A stretch of 14,215 nucleotides of DNA, taken from assembly GCA_937880835.1 (NCBI GenBank), contig CALGRN010000348.1, positions 1 to 14,215 of the forward strand, given 5' to 3'. Within the stretch, counting starts at the first letter, position 1. Every line of letters starts with the position of its first letter. Under the pieces are notes generated by a model that saw only the letters and a program-made list of their open reading frames with translations, was not told the DNA's origin and made no database searches. This document shows, in pieces, positions 4,676 through 12,653 of this stretch. Made by a program: the position numbers and the translations under genes. Source of the DNA: an uncultured Prevotella sp. (GTDB taxonomy: Bacteria > Bacteroidota > Bacteroidia > Bacteroidales > Bacteroidaceae).

Positions 4676-7558
4676 ATGAGCATCAGATTAAGTAAAGCAA
4701 TACGTGAATTAAATATAGGACATCAAACGGCAGTTGAATTCCTACAAAAAAGAAGTGAACTGGGAGAGGTGAAAGATGATTTGAACTTCAAGCTCAGCGA
4801 GACGCAATATCATGCGCTTGTGGAGGAATTCAAGAGCGATAAAGAAGTGAGAAATCAGGCTGAAAAGCTCTTTCAGAAGAAACCGAAGGAGAAGAAACGT
4901 GCGCACGAGTCGGCAGAAACAAAGGCTGAGACAATATTGAAATCCGGAAAACAGGAGTTCAAACAGGTTGGAAAAATCGACTTGGAAAGTCTCGGAAAGA
5001 AAGCTGTCGAGAGCAAATCTGTTGCCGTTGAAACTCATAAAACAGAGAAACAGGAGACTGCTGCCGTCAGTCCTGTGAAAGAAAACAAGCCCGCAGAAGC
5101 TGCAAAAGCAGATGTACGGAATGTGCAACAGCAGAAAACGGAAGACCGTAAGCAGCCGGAACAGAATGCAGCGGAAAAGCCGCAACATCATACGGAGCAT
5201 AATCCTAAAACGGAAGAAGTGCAGGAAAAGCAGATGAAACAAGAGCATCGTCAGGAACAACCGCATAATGATAATGTGGAAAAGCAACATACTGAAACAG
5301 AGAAAAAACAGGAAGAAAAGCCTGAAAGCAATATCTTTACGCTTAAAAGCGAGAAAAAGATTTCTGCAACGAAAGTAAATGTGCTGGGTAAAATAGACTT
5401 GGATTCGCTGAATCAGAGCACCCGTCCGAAGAAGAAAACAAAGGAAGAACGCAAGAAAGAGCGTGAAGAGAAAGCTCAACAGCAACGCTCCGACACAAAG
5501 AAAAAACGCGTTCGTATAAACAAAGAACGTGTAGATATAAACGCGGCAGCTAATCAACATGCTCCCAATAATAACAACAATAACAATCAAGGGGGCAAGA
5601 ACAGCGGTAAGAAAAAGAAGAACCGAAACAGAAATCAGCGTCCTATCGAGGTGAATGAGGAGGATGTTGCACGTCAGGTAAAAGAGACTTTGGCACGTCT
5701 TACTAATAAACAGAACCAGAATAAGAAAGGCGCAAAGTATCGTAAAGAAAAGCGCGATGCCGTTCATGAGAAGATGAATGAGGAGGCAAAGGCAGAACGT
5801 AAAGACAGCAAAACTCTCAAAATAACGGAGTTCGTTACCGTAAGCGAACTCGCAACCATGATGGATATAAGCGTCACACAGGTTATAGGAACGTTGATGA
5901 GTGTAGGAATCATGGTGTCAATCAATCAACGTCTCGACGCAGAAACAATCAACCTCGTGGCAGAAGAATTCGGATTCAAGACCGAATACGTAAGTGCTGA
6001 GGTGTCGGAGGCAGTAAGTGAAGAGGTAGATGATGAGAACGATCTCGTTCCGCGTGCTCCTATCGTGACGGTGATGGGACATGTCGATCATGGTAAAACA
6101 TCATTGCTCGACCATATCCGCAATACTAACGTGATAGCAGGTGAAGCCGGCGGCATCACACAGCATATCGGAGCTTACAACGTTAAATTGAAAGACGGAC
6201 GCGATATAACTTTCCTTGATACGCCGGGACATGAAGCTTTCACCGCGATGCGTGCCAGAGGAGCGCAAGTTACGGACATTGCGATAATCATAGTTGCGGC
6301 AGACGACTCTGTCATGCCTACCACAAAAGAGGCTATTGCGCATGCTCAGGCAGCCAATGTTCCTATGGTTTTCGCGATAAACAAGATAGACAAACCGGGT
6401 GCAAACCCTGATAAGATACGCGAAGACTTATCGCAGATGAACATACTTGTAGAGGAATGGGGCGGTAAATATCAATGTCAGGAAATCAGCGCGAAGAAAG
6501 GTTTGAACGTGGATGAACTTCTTGAAAAGGTTCTTTTGGAAGCCGAGATGCTCGATTTGAAGGCAAATCCGAATAGAAAAGCTACCGGAACGATTATCGA
6601 ATCGTCGCTTGACAAGGGACGCGGATACGTAAGTACGCTTCTCGTTGCCAACGGAACGCTGAAAGTTGGTGATAATGTTATAGCCGGAACGAGTTGGGGA
6701 CGTATCAAAGCAATGTTCAACGAACGTAATCAACGCATAGATACTGCCGGTCCTTCCGAGCCTGTTATCATTCTCGGACTTAACGGAGCGCCGACAGCAG
6801 GTGATACTTTCCACGTTCTTGACACTGAACAGGAGGCGCGAGACATTGCCAACAAGCGTTTGCAATTACAGCGCGAGCAGAGTCTGCGTACTCAAAAACG
6901 TGTTACATTGAGTGACATCTCGCACCGCATTGCGCTCGGTTCATTCAAAGAGCTGAATATAATCGTCAAGGGAGACACAGACGGTTCGATAGAAGCATTG
7001 AGCGATTCGTTCATAAAGATGTCAACAGAGAAGATAAAGGTTGACGTCATCTACAAGGCGGTAGGACAGATTTCGGAGAGTGATGTCACTTTGGCAGACG
7101 CGAGCGACGCTCTTATCGTCGGATTCCAAGTGCGTCCTTCGGCTGCTGCACGAAAGCAGGCAGAGCAGGCAGGAGTGGAAATAAACACATATTCGGTCAT
7201 ATACGACGCCATAGATGATGTGAAGTCGGCAATGATTGGTATGCTCGACAAGGTGAAGAAAGAGGTTGTTACCGGACAAGTTGAGGTTAAACAAGTATAT
7301 AAAATATCAAAAGTCGGAACTGTTGCAGGAGCTATCGTTACCGAAGGAAAAGTACATCGTGGAGACAAGGCGCGCCTCGTTCGCGACGGAATTGTGGTTC
7401 ACACAGCCGACATTAATGCACTCAAACGCTATAAGGACGATGTAAAAGAAGTCCCGACAGGGTTCGAATGTGGTATCAGTCTTGTTAACTTCAACGATAT
7501 ACAAGAAGGTGATATAATCGAAACATTCACTGAAATAGAGGTTCAACAGAAACTCTGA
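4676..7558 (+). CDS. infB: Translation initiation factor IF-2
   Basis: A 960-residue GTPase that brings fMet-tRNA to the 30S subunit and promotes subunit joining. Order of parts: an N-terminal helical IF2N-like domain (about 1-60); a long low-complexity linker rich in K, E and Q (about 60-370), with a run of seven asparagines and basic tracts; a second IF2N domain (about 383-440); then the G domain. G-domain motifs are G1 GHVDHGKT (468-475), G3 DTPGH (515-519), G4 NKID (569-572) and a G5 SAKKG. Domains II, III and the fMet-tRNA-binding C-terminus (AIVTEGKVHRGDKARLVRDG and on) are complete. Total length is at the long end because of the linker, which is normal in Bacteroidota. A hairpin soon after the stop suggests the operon ends here. 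Confidence 0.97.
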   Translation: MSIRLSKAIRELNIGHQTAVEFLQKRSELGEVKDDLNFKLSETQYHALVEEFKSDKEVRNQAEKLFQKKPKEKKRAHESAETKAETILKSGKQEFKQVGKIDLESLGKKAVESKSVAVETHKTEKQETAAVSPVKENKPAEAAKADVRNVQQQKTEDRKQPEQNAAEKPQHHTEHNPKTEEVQEKQMKQEHRQEQPHNDNVEKQHTETEKKQEEKPESNIFTLKSEKKISATKVNVLGKIDLDSLNQSTRPKKKTKEERKKEREEKAQQQRSDTKKKRVRINKERVDINAAANQHAPNNNNNNNQGGKNSGKKKKNRNRNQRPIEVNEEDVARQVKETLARLTNKQNQNKKGAKYRKEKRDAVHEKMNEEAKAERKDSKTLKITEFVTVSELATMMDISVTQVIGTLMSVGIMVSINQRLDAETINLVAEEFGFKTEYVSAEVSEAVSEEVDDENDLVPRAPIVTVMGHVDHGKTSLLDHIRNTNVIAGEAGGITQHIGAYNVKLKDGRDITFLDTPGHEAFTAMRARGAQVTDIAIIIVAADDSVMPTTKEAIAHAQAANVPMVFAINKIDKPGANPDKIREDLSQMNILVEEWGGKYQCQEISAKKGLNVDELLEKVLLEAEMLDLKANPNRKATGTIIESSLDKGRGYVSTLLVANGTLKVGDNVIAGTSWGRIKAMFNERNQRIDTAGPSEPVIILGLNGAPTAGDTFHVLDTEQEARDIANKRLQLQREQSLRTQKRVTLSDISHRIALGSFKELNIIVKGDTDGSIEALSDSFIKMSTEKIKVDVIYKAVGQISESDVTLADASDALIVGFQVRPSAAARKQAEQAGVEINTYSVIYDAIDDVKSAMIGMLDKVKKEVVTGQVEVKQVYKISKVGTVAGAIVTEGKVHRGDKARLVRDGIVVHTADINALKRYKDDVKEVPTGFECGISLVNFNDIQEGDIIETFTEIEVQQKL

Positions 7559-7587
7559 TCCGCTCCATAACTTATAGGAACACAGAG

Positions 7588-7626
7588 AAGACAGTGCGCA
7601 AAATGGTAACATTTGTGCCTGTCTTT
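7588..7626 (+). terminator. Hairpin after infB, probable operon terminator
   Basis: AAGACAG (7588-7594) pairs with CTGTCTT (7619-7625). The inner part, GCGCAAAATG against CATTTGTGC, extends the stem with one bulge and a wobble around a GTAA loop. Only a short T-run (TTT) follows, so efficiency is uncertain. It lies 30 nt past the infB stop. Confidence 0.6.
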
Positions 7627-7687
7627 CCGATTGGTATATATATTGTATGTAAACCGTTGAGGCACAGACGGAAAGCAATAGCATAAC

Positions 7688-7775
7688 TTTCGGCTTCCAA
7701 AACAATAGGTTTTGCATTGCAAAAGTTATTGTTTTGCAGCGTAAAAGGATTGCTTTTGCAATGCGAAAGAGCTTC
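7688..7775. repeat. Degenerate tandem repeat, 22-bp period, four units (array 2)
   Basis: Units begin at 7688, 7710, 7732 and 7754, each 22 bp long. Three start with TTTTGC followed by three variable bases and GCAAAA or a one-base variant (7710-7724, 7732-7746, 7754-7768); the first is weaker (TTTCGG...CCAAAA). Each core is a small hairpin with a three-base loop. A larger nested palindrome (AAAACAATA at 7699-7707 with TATTGTTTT at 7727-7735) spans the first two units. It is the same family as array 1 and ends 24 bp before the sufB ATG, so it overlaps the region where the suf promoter must lie. Confidence 0.75.
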
Positions 7776-7799
7776 TTTGACTCAATACCGGTATAAGAC

Positions 7800-9251
7800 A
7801 TGGAAGAAATAAAGAAAGAAAAGAACGAGTTTGTGAAGAAGGTGGCAGAACAGAAATACGAGTTTGGATTTACCACCGATGTACATACTGAGATAATAGA
7901 GAAAGGTCTTAACGAAGACGTAGTACGACTCATATCGCAGAAAAAAGGCGAACCGGAGTGGCTGCTCGACTTTCGTTTAAAGGCCTTTAATCATTGGCTG
8001 ACACTCAAACAGCCTTCTTGGGCGCATGTAAACCTGCCCGAAATAGACTATCAGGCTATCTCTTATTATGCCGATCCTATGGCTAAGAAACCGCAGAACA
8101 AAGAGATTGACCCCGAATTGGAGAAAACCTTCGACAAGTTGGGCATACCTCTTGAAGAGCGTCTTGCGCTCAGCGGGACTGCGGTTGACGCCATAATGGA
8201 CTCGGTTTCCGTAAAGACGACATTCAAGGATAAACTTGCAGAGAAAGGAATAATATTCTGCTCGGTGGGCGATGCCGTTAAGAATCATCCCGATTTGGTG
8301 CGCGAATATCTTGGCTCGGTAGTGCCCTACCGTGACAATTTCTTTGCAGCTCTCAACAGTGCGGTATTCAGCGACGGTTCTTTCGTTTATATACCGAAAG
8401 GCGTTCGCTGTCCGATGGAGCTCAGCAGCTATTTCCGTATAAATGCAAGAAACACGGGACAGTTTGAAAGAACGCTCATCGTAGCGGAAGACAACTCTTA
8501 TGTGAGCTATCTTGAAGGCTGCACTGCGCCTATGAGAGATGAAAATCAGCTGCATGCCGCGATAGTGGAAATAATAGTAAAAGACAACGCCGAAGTTAAA
8601 TATTCAACCGTTCAGAACTGGTATCCGGGCGATGAGAACGGCAAAGGAGGCGTCTTCAATCTAGTAACAAAGCGCGGAGACTTGCGCGGAAAGGGCTCAA
8701 AACTGTCTTGGACGCAAGTGGAAACAGGCTCGGCAATAACGTGGAAGTATCCTTCATGCATTCTTCGCGGCGACAATTCGCAGGCAGAATTTTACAGCGT
8801 TGCAGTGACAAACAACTATCAGGAGGCTGATACGGGCACGAAGATGATACACATGGGCAAGAACACAAAGAGCACAATAATATCCAAAGGAATATCTGCG
8901 GGACACTCACAGAATTCGTACAGAGGTCTTGTCAGAGCTACACAGAATGCCGATAATGCGCGCAATTACAGCTCTTGCGACAGTTTGCTGCTCGGAAGTG
9001 AATGCGGAGCGCATACATTTCCGTATATGGACATACACAACGACACTGCCGTCATAGAGCATGAGGCTACAACAAGCAAGATAAGCGAAGACCAGTTGTT
9101 CTATTGCAATCAAAGAGGAATACCCACAGAGCAGGCTATCGGACTGATAGTAAACGGATATGCAAAAGAGGTTTTAAACAAACTTCCGATGGAATTTGCC
9201 GTAGAAGCGCAGAAACTTCTGTCCGTATCGCTCGAAGGAACAGTGGGATAA
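7800..9251 (+). CDS. sufB: Fe-S cluster assembly scaffold protein SufB
   Basis: A 483-residue scaffold subunit of the cytosolic SufBCD complex, on which Fe-S clusters are built before transfer to target proteins. The family's beta-helix core is visible from about residue 150 on (SVVPYRDNFFAALNSAVFSDG, YIPKGVRCPMELSSYFRIN, YLEGCTAPMRD). The C-terminal signature is complete: SSCDSLLLGSECGAHTFPY, where C393 corresponds to E. coli C405, and E420-H421-E422 at the position of E432-H433-E434, before the ATTSKISEDQLFYCNQRGI block. Length and ending (LLSVSLEGTVG) are standard. It opens the suf operon; sufC follows after 46 nt. There is no IscR-type operator that I can recognise upstream; the 22-bp repeat array occupies that space. 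Confidence 0.97.
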   Translation: MEEIKKEKNEFVKKVAEQKYEFGFTTDVHTEIIEKGLNEDVVRLISQKKGEPEWLLDFRLKAFNHWLTLKQPSWAHVNLPEIDYQAISYYADPMAKKPQNKEIDPELEKTFDKLGIPLEERLALSGTAVDAIMDSVSVKTTFKDKLAEKGIIFCSVGDAVKNHPDLVREYLGSVVPYRDNFFAALNSAVFSDGSFVYIPKGVRCPMELSSYFRINARNTGQFERTLIVAEDNSYVSYLEGCTAPMRDENQLHAAIVEIIVKDNAEVKYSTVQNWYPGDENGKGGVFNLVTKRGDLRGKGSKLSWTQVETGSAITWKYPSCILRGDNSQAEFYSVAVTNNYQEADTGTKMIHMGKNTKSTIISKGISAGHSQNSYRGLVRATQNADNARNYSSCDSLLLGSECGAHTFPYMDIHNDTAVIEHEATTSKISEDQLFYCNQRGIPTEQAIGLIVNGYAKEVLNKLPMEFAVEAQKLLSVSLEGTVG

Positions 9252-9297
9252 GAAAAACGGATGGATTATTTTTTATGTAAAAGAAAGAAACAAATAT

Positions 9298-10050
9298 ATG
9301 TTAGAGGTTAAAGATTTGCATGCCGCAATAGCCGGCAAAGAGATATTAAAAGGTATCAACCTTACTATAAAAGATGGCGAGACACACGCCATAATGGGAC
9401 CTAACGGTTCGGGAAAATCTACGTTGAGCGCAGTGCTTGTGGGCAATCCGCTTTACACTGTTACAAGTGGCGAGGCTTGGTTCAACGGAAAGAACCTGCT
9501 CGAAATGAAACCGGAAGACCGTGCAAACGAAGGTCTTTTCCTGTCATTCCAATATCCTGTCGAGATACCCGGAGTGTCTATGACAAACTTCATGCGTGCC
9601 GCTATCAACGAGAAGCGTAAGTATAATGGACTCGAACCGATGAATGCAGCCGATTTCTTGAAGCTTATGAGAGAGAAAAGGAGCATTGTCGAGTTGGATT
9701 CAAAACTCTCCAACCGCTCTGTGAACGAAGGTTTCAGCGGCGGAGAGAAGAAACGCAACGAGATATTTCAAATGGCAATGCTCGAACCGAAGCTGTCTAT
9801 TCTCGATGAAACCGACTCCGGTCTCGACGTGGATGCATTGCGCATAGTGGCAGAAGGGGTTAATAAATTGAAGAAACCGGACACAAGTACGATAGTCATA
9901 ACGCACTACGACAGACTTCTCGACATAATAAAGCCCGACATAATACACGTGCTTTACGACGGAAGAATAGTAAAGACAGCCGGTCCTGAGCTTGCAAAGG
10001 AAATAGAAGCGAAGGGATATGACTGGATAAAAGAGGAAATAAAAGGCTGA
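9298..10050 (+). CDS. sufC: SufC, ABC-type ATPase of Fe-S cluster assembly
   Basis: A 250-residue cytosolic ATPase of the SufBCD complex. Like the family it has no membrane partner and drives conformational change of SufB-SufD. Motifs: Walker A GPNGSGKST (34-42), Q-loop glutamine (Q85 in LSFQYP), ABC signature FSGGEKKRNE (146-155), Walker B SILDETDSGLD (167-177) with E171, and switch histidine H203 in ITHYDR. Length matches the family exactly. Seventeen of its 21 isoleucines use ATA, a good reference for the native codon habit of this genome. It begins 46 nt after sufB and is followed 47 nt later by sufD. Confidence 0.98.
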   Translation: MLEVKDLHAAIAGKEILKGINLTIKDGETHAIMGPNGSGKSTLSAVLVGNPLYTVTSGEAWFNGKNLLEMKPEDRANEGLFLSFQYPVEIPGVSMTNFMRAAINEKRKYNGLEPMNAADFLKLMREKRSIVELDSKLSNRSVNEGFSGGEKKRNEIFQMAMLEPKLSILDETDSGLDVDALRIVAEGVNKLKKPDTSTIVITHYDRLLDIIKPDIIHVLYDGRIVKTAGPELAKEIEAKGYDWIKEEIKG

Positions 10051-10097
10051 TGGTTTTCTCGAAAGATGAAACTATTTCATGAAAAATATTATTGAAA

Positions 10098-11441
10098 ATG
10101 AACAGTGAGAAACAATATACAGACCTTTATGAGAAGTTCTCGGAAATGATAAAGAGTCATTCCTCCGAACCTTTGAATGCCGTGCGTGATAAGGCTTACA
10201 ATGATTTTAAACGCATAGGACTTCCCGACAAAAAGGTTGAGAAATACAAATACACCGATATTCAAAAACTGTTTGAGCCTGACTACGGTTTGAATCTTAA
10301 CAGATTGGACATACCGGTAAATCCTTATGACACTTTCAAATGCGATGTACCAAACCTCAGTACCTTGTTGTATTTCGTTGTTAACGACAGTTTCTATAAG
10401 AAAGTTCTGCCGAAATGCAAGCTCCCGGAAGGCGTTGTCGTAGATTCATTATGCTCGTTTGCACAGGCAAATCCTGACATAGTGAGTAAATACTATGCAA
10501 ATATTGCCGATACGGAAGCAGACGGAATAACCGCACTTAACACGATGCTGACACAAGACGGACTTGTTGTTTACGTTCCGAAGAATGTAAAGATTGAGCG
10601 TACTATACAGGTTATAAACATTCTCCGTTCAGATGTTGACCTCATGGTAAACCGCCGTGTGCTTATAATATTGGAACAAGGAGCGGAAGCAAAGTTTCTT
10701 TTCTGCGATCATACGGAGAACGCTCATAACTTCCTTGCAACGCAGGTGATAGAGGTTTATGTGGGAGATAACGCAAGCCTTGACTTATATTGCTTGGAAG
10801 AAACGCATTACAAGAATGTTCGTGTCAGCAATGTCTATATAGAACAGCAGGCAAACAGTCGCGTCAATCATAACGTGATAACCTTGCATAACGGTGTTAC
10901 GTGCAATAGGACAGACTTGACTTTCGAGGGAGAAGGAGCAGAATGCAATCTCTGCGGATGCGTTATTGCCGACAGAGAACAGCACGTTGACAACAATACT
11001 CTTATAGATCACAAGGTCGGTCATTGTACAAGTCATGAACTTTACAAATACGTTCTCGATGAGAAAGCAACGGGAGCGTTTGCCGGCAAGGTGCTTGTAA
11101 GGAAGGATGCGCAAGGAACTTCATCGGAAGAAGTTAATCAAAATATATGTGTTACAAAGGAAGCGAGAATGTACACGCAGCCAATGCTTGAAATATATGC
11201 AGATGATGTGAAGTGTTCTCATGGTTCTACCGTAGGACAACTTAATGACGCCGCACTGTTCTATATGCAGCAGCGTGGAGTCAGCAGGAAAGAAGCTGAG
11301 CTGTTACTTGAATTTGCTTTCGTCAACGAAGTTATCGATCAGATGCAGTTAGAACCTCTCCGAGACCGTTTGCACTATCTTGTTGAGAAACGATTTCGCG
11401 GAGAATTGAACAAATGTGAAGGTTGCAGACGTTGTAAATAG
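10098..11441 (+). CDS. sufD: Fe-S cluster assembly protein SufD
   Basis: A 447-residue SufB paralog that forms a heterodimer with SufB in the SufBCD complex and is implicated in iron entry. The ATG at 10098 is chosen; an in-frame TTG two codons upstream is less likely. The N-terminal helical part (KAYNDFKRIGLPDKKVEKYKYTDI) is followed by the beta-helix region and the conserved C-terminal block DDVKCSHGSTVGQLNDAALFYMQQRGV. In that block C373 and H375 correspond to E. coli C358 and H360, which are needed for cluster formation. The very C-terminus is NKCEGCRRCK, a CxxCxxC arrangement (C440, C443, C446) not present in E. coli SufD but apparently seen in related Bacteroidota. sufS follows 51 nt later. 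Confidence 0.96.
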   Translation: MNSEKQYTDLYEKFSEMIKSHSSEPLNAVRDKAYNDFKRIGLPDKKVEKYKYTDIQKLFEPDYGLNLNRLDIPVNPYDTFKCDVPNLSTLLYFVVNDSFYKKVLPKCKLPEGVVVDSLCSFAQANPDIVSKYYANIADTEADGITALNTMLTQDGLVVYVPKNVKIERTIQVINILRSDVDLMVNRRVLIILEQGAEAKFLFCDHTENAHNFLATQVIEVYVGDNASLDLYCLEETHYKNVRVSNVYIEQQANSRVNHNVITLHNGVTCNRTDLTFEGEGAECNLCGCVIADREQHVDNNTLIDHKVGHCTSHELYKYVLDEKATGAFAGKVLVRKDAQGTSSEEVNQNICVTKEARMYTQPMLEIYADDVKCSHGSTVGQLNDAALFYMQQRGVSRKEAELLLEFAFVNEVIDQMQLEPLRDRLHYLVEKRFRGELNKCEGCRRCK

Positions 11442-11492
11442 CATTGATATAAATTCGTTTACTAATTCTTCGACTTAAATATTCATATACTT

Positions 11493-11972
11493 ATGTATGA
11501 TATAAATAAAATACGCAATGACTTTCCGATATTGTCAAGAGAGGTATATGGCAAACCGTTGATATATCTTGACAATGGTGCTACAACGCAAAAACCGCTT
11601 TGTGTTGTTGATGCAATGCGTGATGAATATTTCAACGTGAATGCAAATGTTCATCGCGGGGTACATTATCTATCGCAGCAAGCCACCGATTTGCATGAGG
11701 CTGCGCGTGAAACCGTGCGTAAGTTTATCAATGCCAAAAGCACCGATGAAGTGATTTTCACACGAGGAACGACAGAAAGCATTAACCTTGTGGTATCATC
11801 TTTCTGCGATGAATTTATGAAAGAAGGCGATGAGGTTATAATATCTGCAATGGAACACCACTCCAATATTGTCCCTTGGCAAATGCAAGCAGCAAAGAAA
11901 GGCATTGCAATACGCATCATACCTATATCGGAAAGCGGAGAATTAGATATTGAAGAATATAAGAAACTCAAA
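11493..11972 (+). pseudogene. sufS: Cysteine desulfurase SufS, N-terminal part only (joined in frame to hsdS)
   Basis: The first 160 or so residues are a normal SufS/CsdA-type PLP enzyme: MYDINKIRNDFPIL, YLDNGATTQKP (25-35), NVHRGVHYLSQQATD (52-66), FTRGTTESINLV (89-100) and AMEHHSNIVPWQ (119-130). H123 is the residue that stacks on PLP in E. coli SufS. After GELDIEEYKKL (149-159) the text stops being SufS. A full enzyme needs about 400 residues, including the PLP-binding lysine near 226 and the catalytic cysteine near 364; both are absent. So no desulfurase can be made from this reading frame. Position after sufD is where Bacteroidota carry sufS, so the 5' part is in its native place. The open frame continues to 12653 (386 codons in all). 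The break is more likely an assembly error than a real mutation. Confidence 0.9.
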
Positions 11973-11975
11973 CAG
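11952..11975 (+). other. sufS / hsdS junction
   Basis: Here the reading EEYKKLKQ would fit both proteins: SufS continues its 'GELDIEEYKKL' helix, while HsdS subunits often read 'EYKKLKQSIITQAVTKG' at the end of their central conserved region. The exact crossover therefore cannot be placed within about 24 bp. Downstream, ATA codons for isoleucine become rare and the text is visibly richer in A and T. No insertion-sequence ends or target-site duplication are visible. Confidence 0.85.
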
Positions 11976-12653
11976 TCAATTATTACTCAGGCTGTTACAA
12001 AAGGAATACGTCCTAATCGTAAAATGAAAGATAGTGGAATTGAATGGACAAAGGAAATACCTGTTGATTGGAATAATATTAATCCTAAAGCTCTCTTTAC
12101 ACAAAGAAAAGAAAAAGCTTCTGCAGGAGAAAAACAACTAACAGCAAGTCAGCAATATGGAATTGTTTATCAAGATGAATATATGGAAATGACAGGAGCA
12201 AAAGTTGTAACTGTTGAGAAAGATTTTGATATTTTGAAACATGTCGAAAAAGGTGATTTTGTTATTAGTATGCGTAGTTTTCAAGGAGGACTTGAATACA
12301 GTACTAAAACTGGGTCTATAAGTTCAGCATATGTAATGCTTATACCAAATGAAAAATATGTTTTTCCAAGATTTTATCGCTGGCTACTTAAATCTAATGT
12401 ATATATTAATGCCTTACAAAGTACATCAAATATGGTTAGAGATGGACAGGCTATGCGTTATTCAAATTTTGCACAAGTAAGATTATATACAGTTCCGCTC
12501 AAAGAACAGGAAGAAATTGCTAATTATTTGGATTTGAAGTGTAATCAAATTGATAAATTAATTGAGCAAAAAGAAGATTTTCTCAAAGAACTAGAAACTT
12601 ACAAAAAATCTCTTATCTATGAATATGTAACTGGAAAGAAGGAAGTTAAATAA
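11952..12653 (+). pseudogene. hsdS: Type I restriction-modification specificity subunit HsdS, C-terminal half
   Basis: About 230 residues equal to the second half of an S subunit, the component that chooses the DNA target of a type I restriction-modification complex. It opens with the end of the central conserved region (QSIITQAVTKGIRPNRKMKD, then SGIEWTKEIPVDW, residues 161-193 of the fused frame). The second target-recognition domain follows (about 194-335), and then the C-terminal conserved helix (LKEQEEIANYLDLKCNQIDK, LIEQKEDFLKELETYKKSLI, YEYVTGKKEV; about 336-385). The first target-recognition domain and the N-terminus are missing because the sufS segment takes their place. No hsdM is in the window. 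The stop overlaps the hsdR start (TAATG), as expected in an hsd operon. Only 4 of its 16 isoleucines are ATA. Natural half-size S subunits exist, but this one has no start of its own. Confidence 0.88.

Noticed and set aside
4742..5767. A 341-codon open frame on the minus strand, rich in Phe and Leu, that could look like a membrane protein
   Set aside because: It is the antisense of the lysine/glutamate/glutamine-rich linker of IF-2; AAA, GAA and CAG codons read as Phe and Leu codons on the other strand. No promoter or family resemblance supports it.
10092..10097. TTG at 10092 as the sufD start
   Set aside because: It would add just two residues and a rare start codon; the ATG at 10098 is in frame and adequate.
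11493..12653. A purposeful SufS-HsdS fusion enzyme
   Set aside because: Both halves lack essential parts (PLP lysine and catalytic cysteine; first target-recognition domain), and codon use changes at the join, so a working bifunctional protein is implausible.
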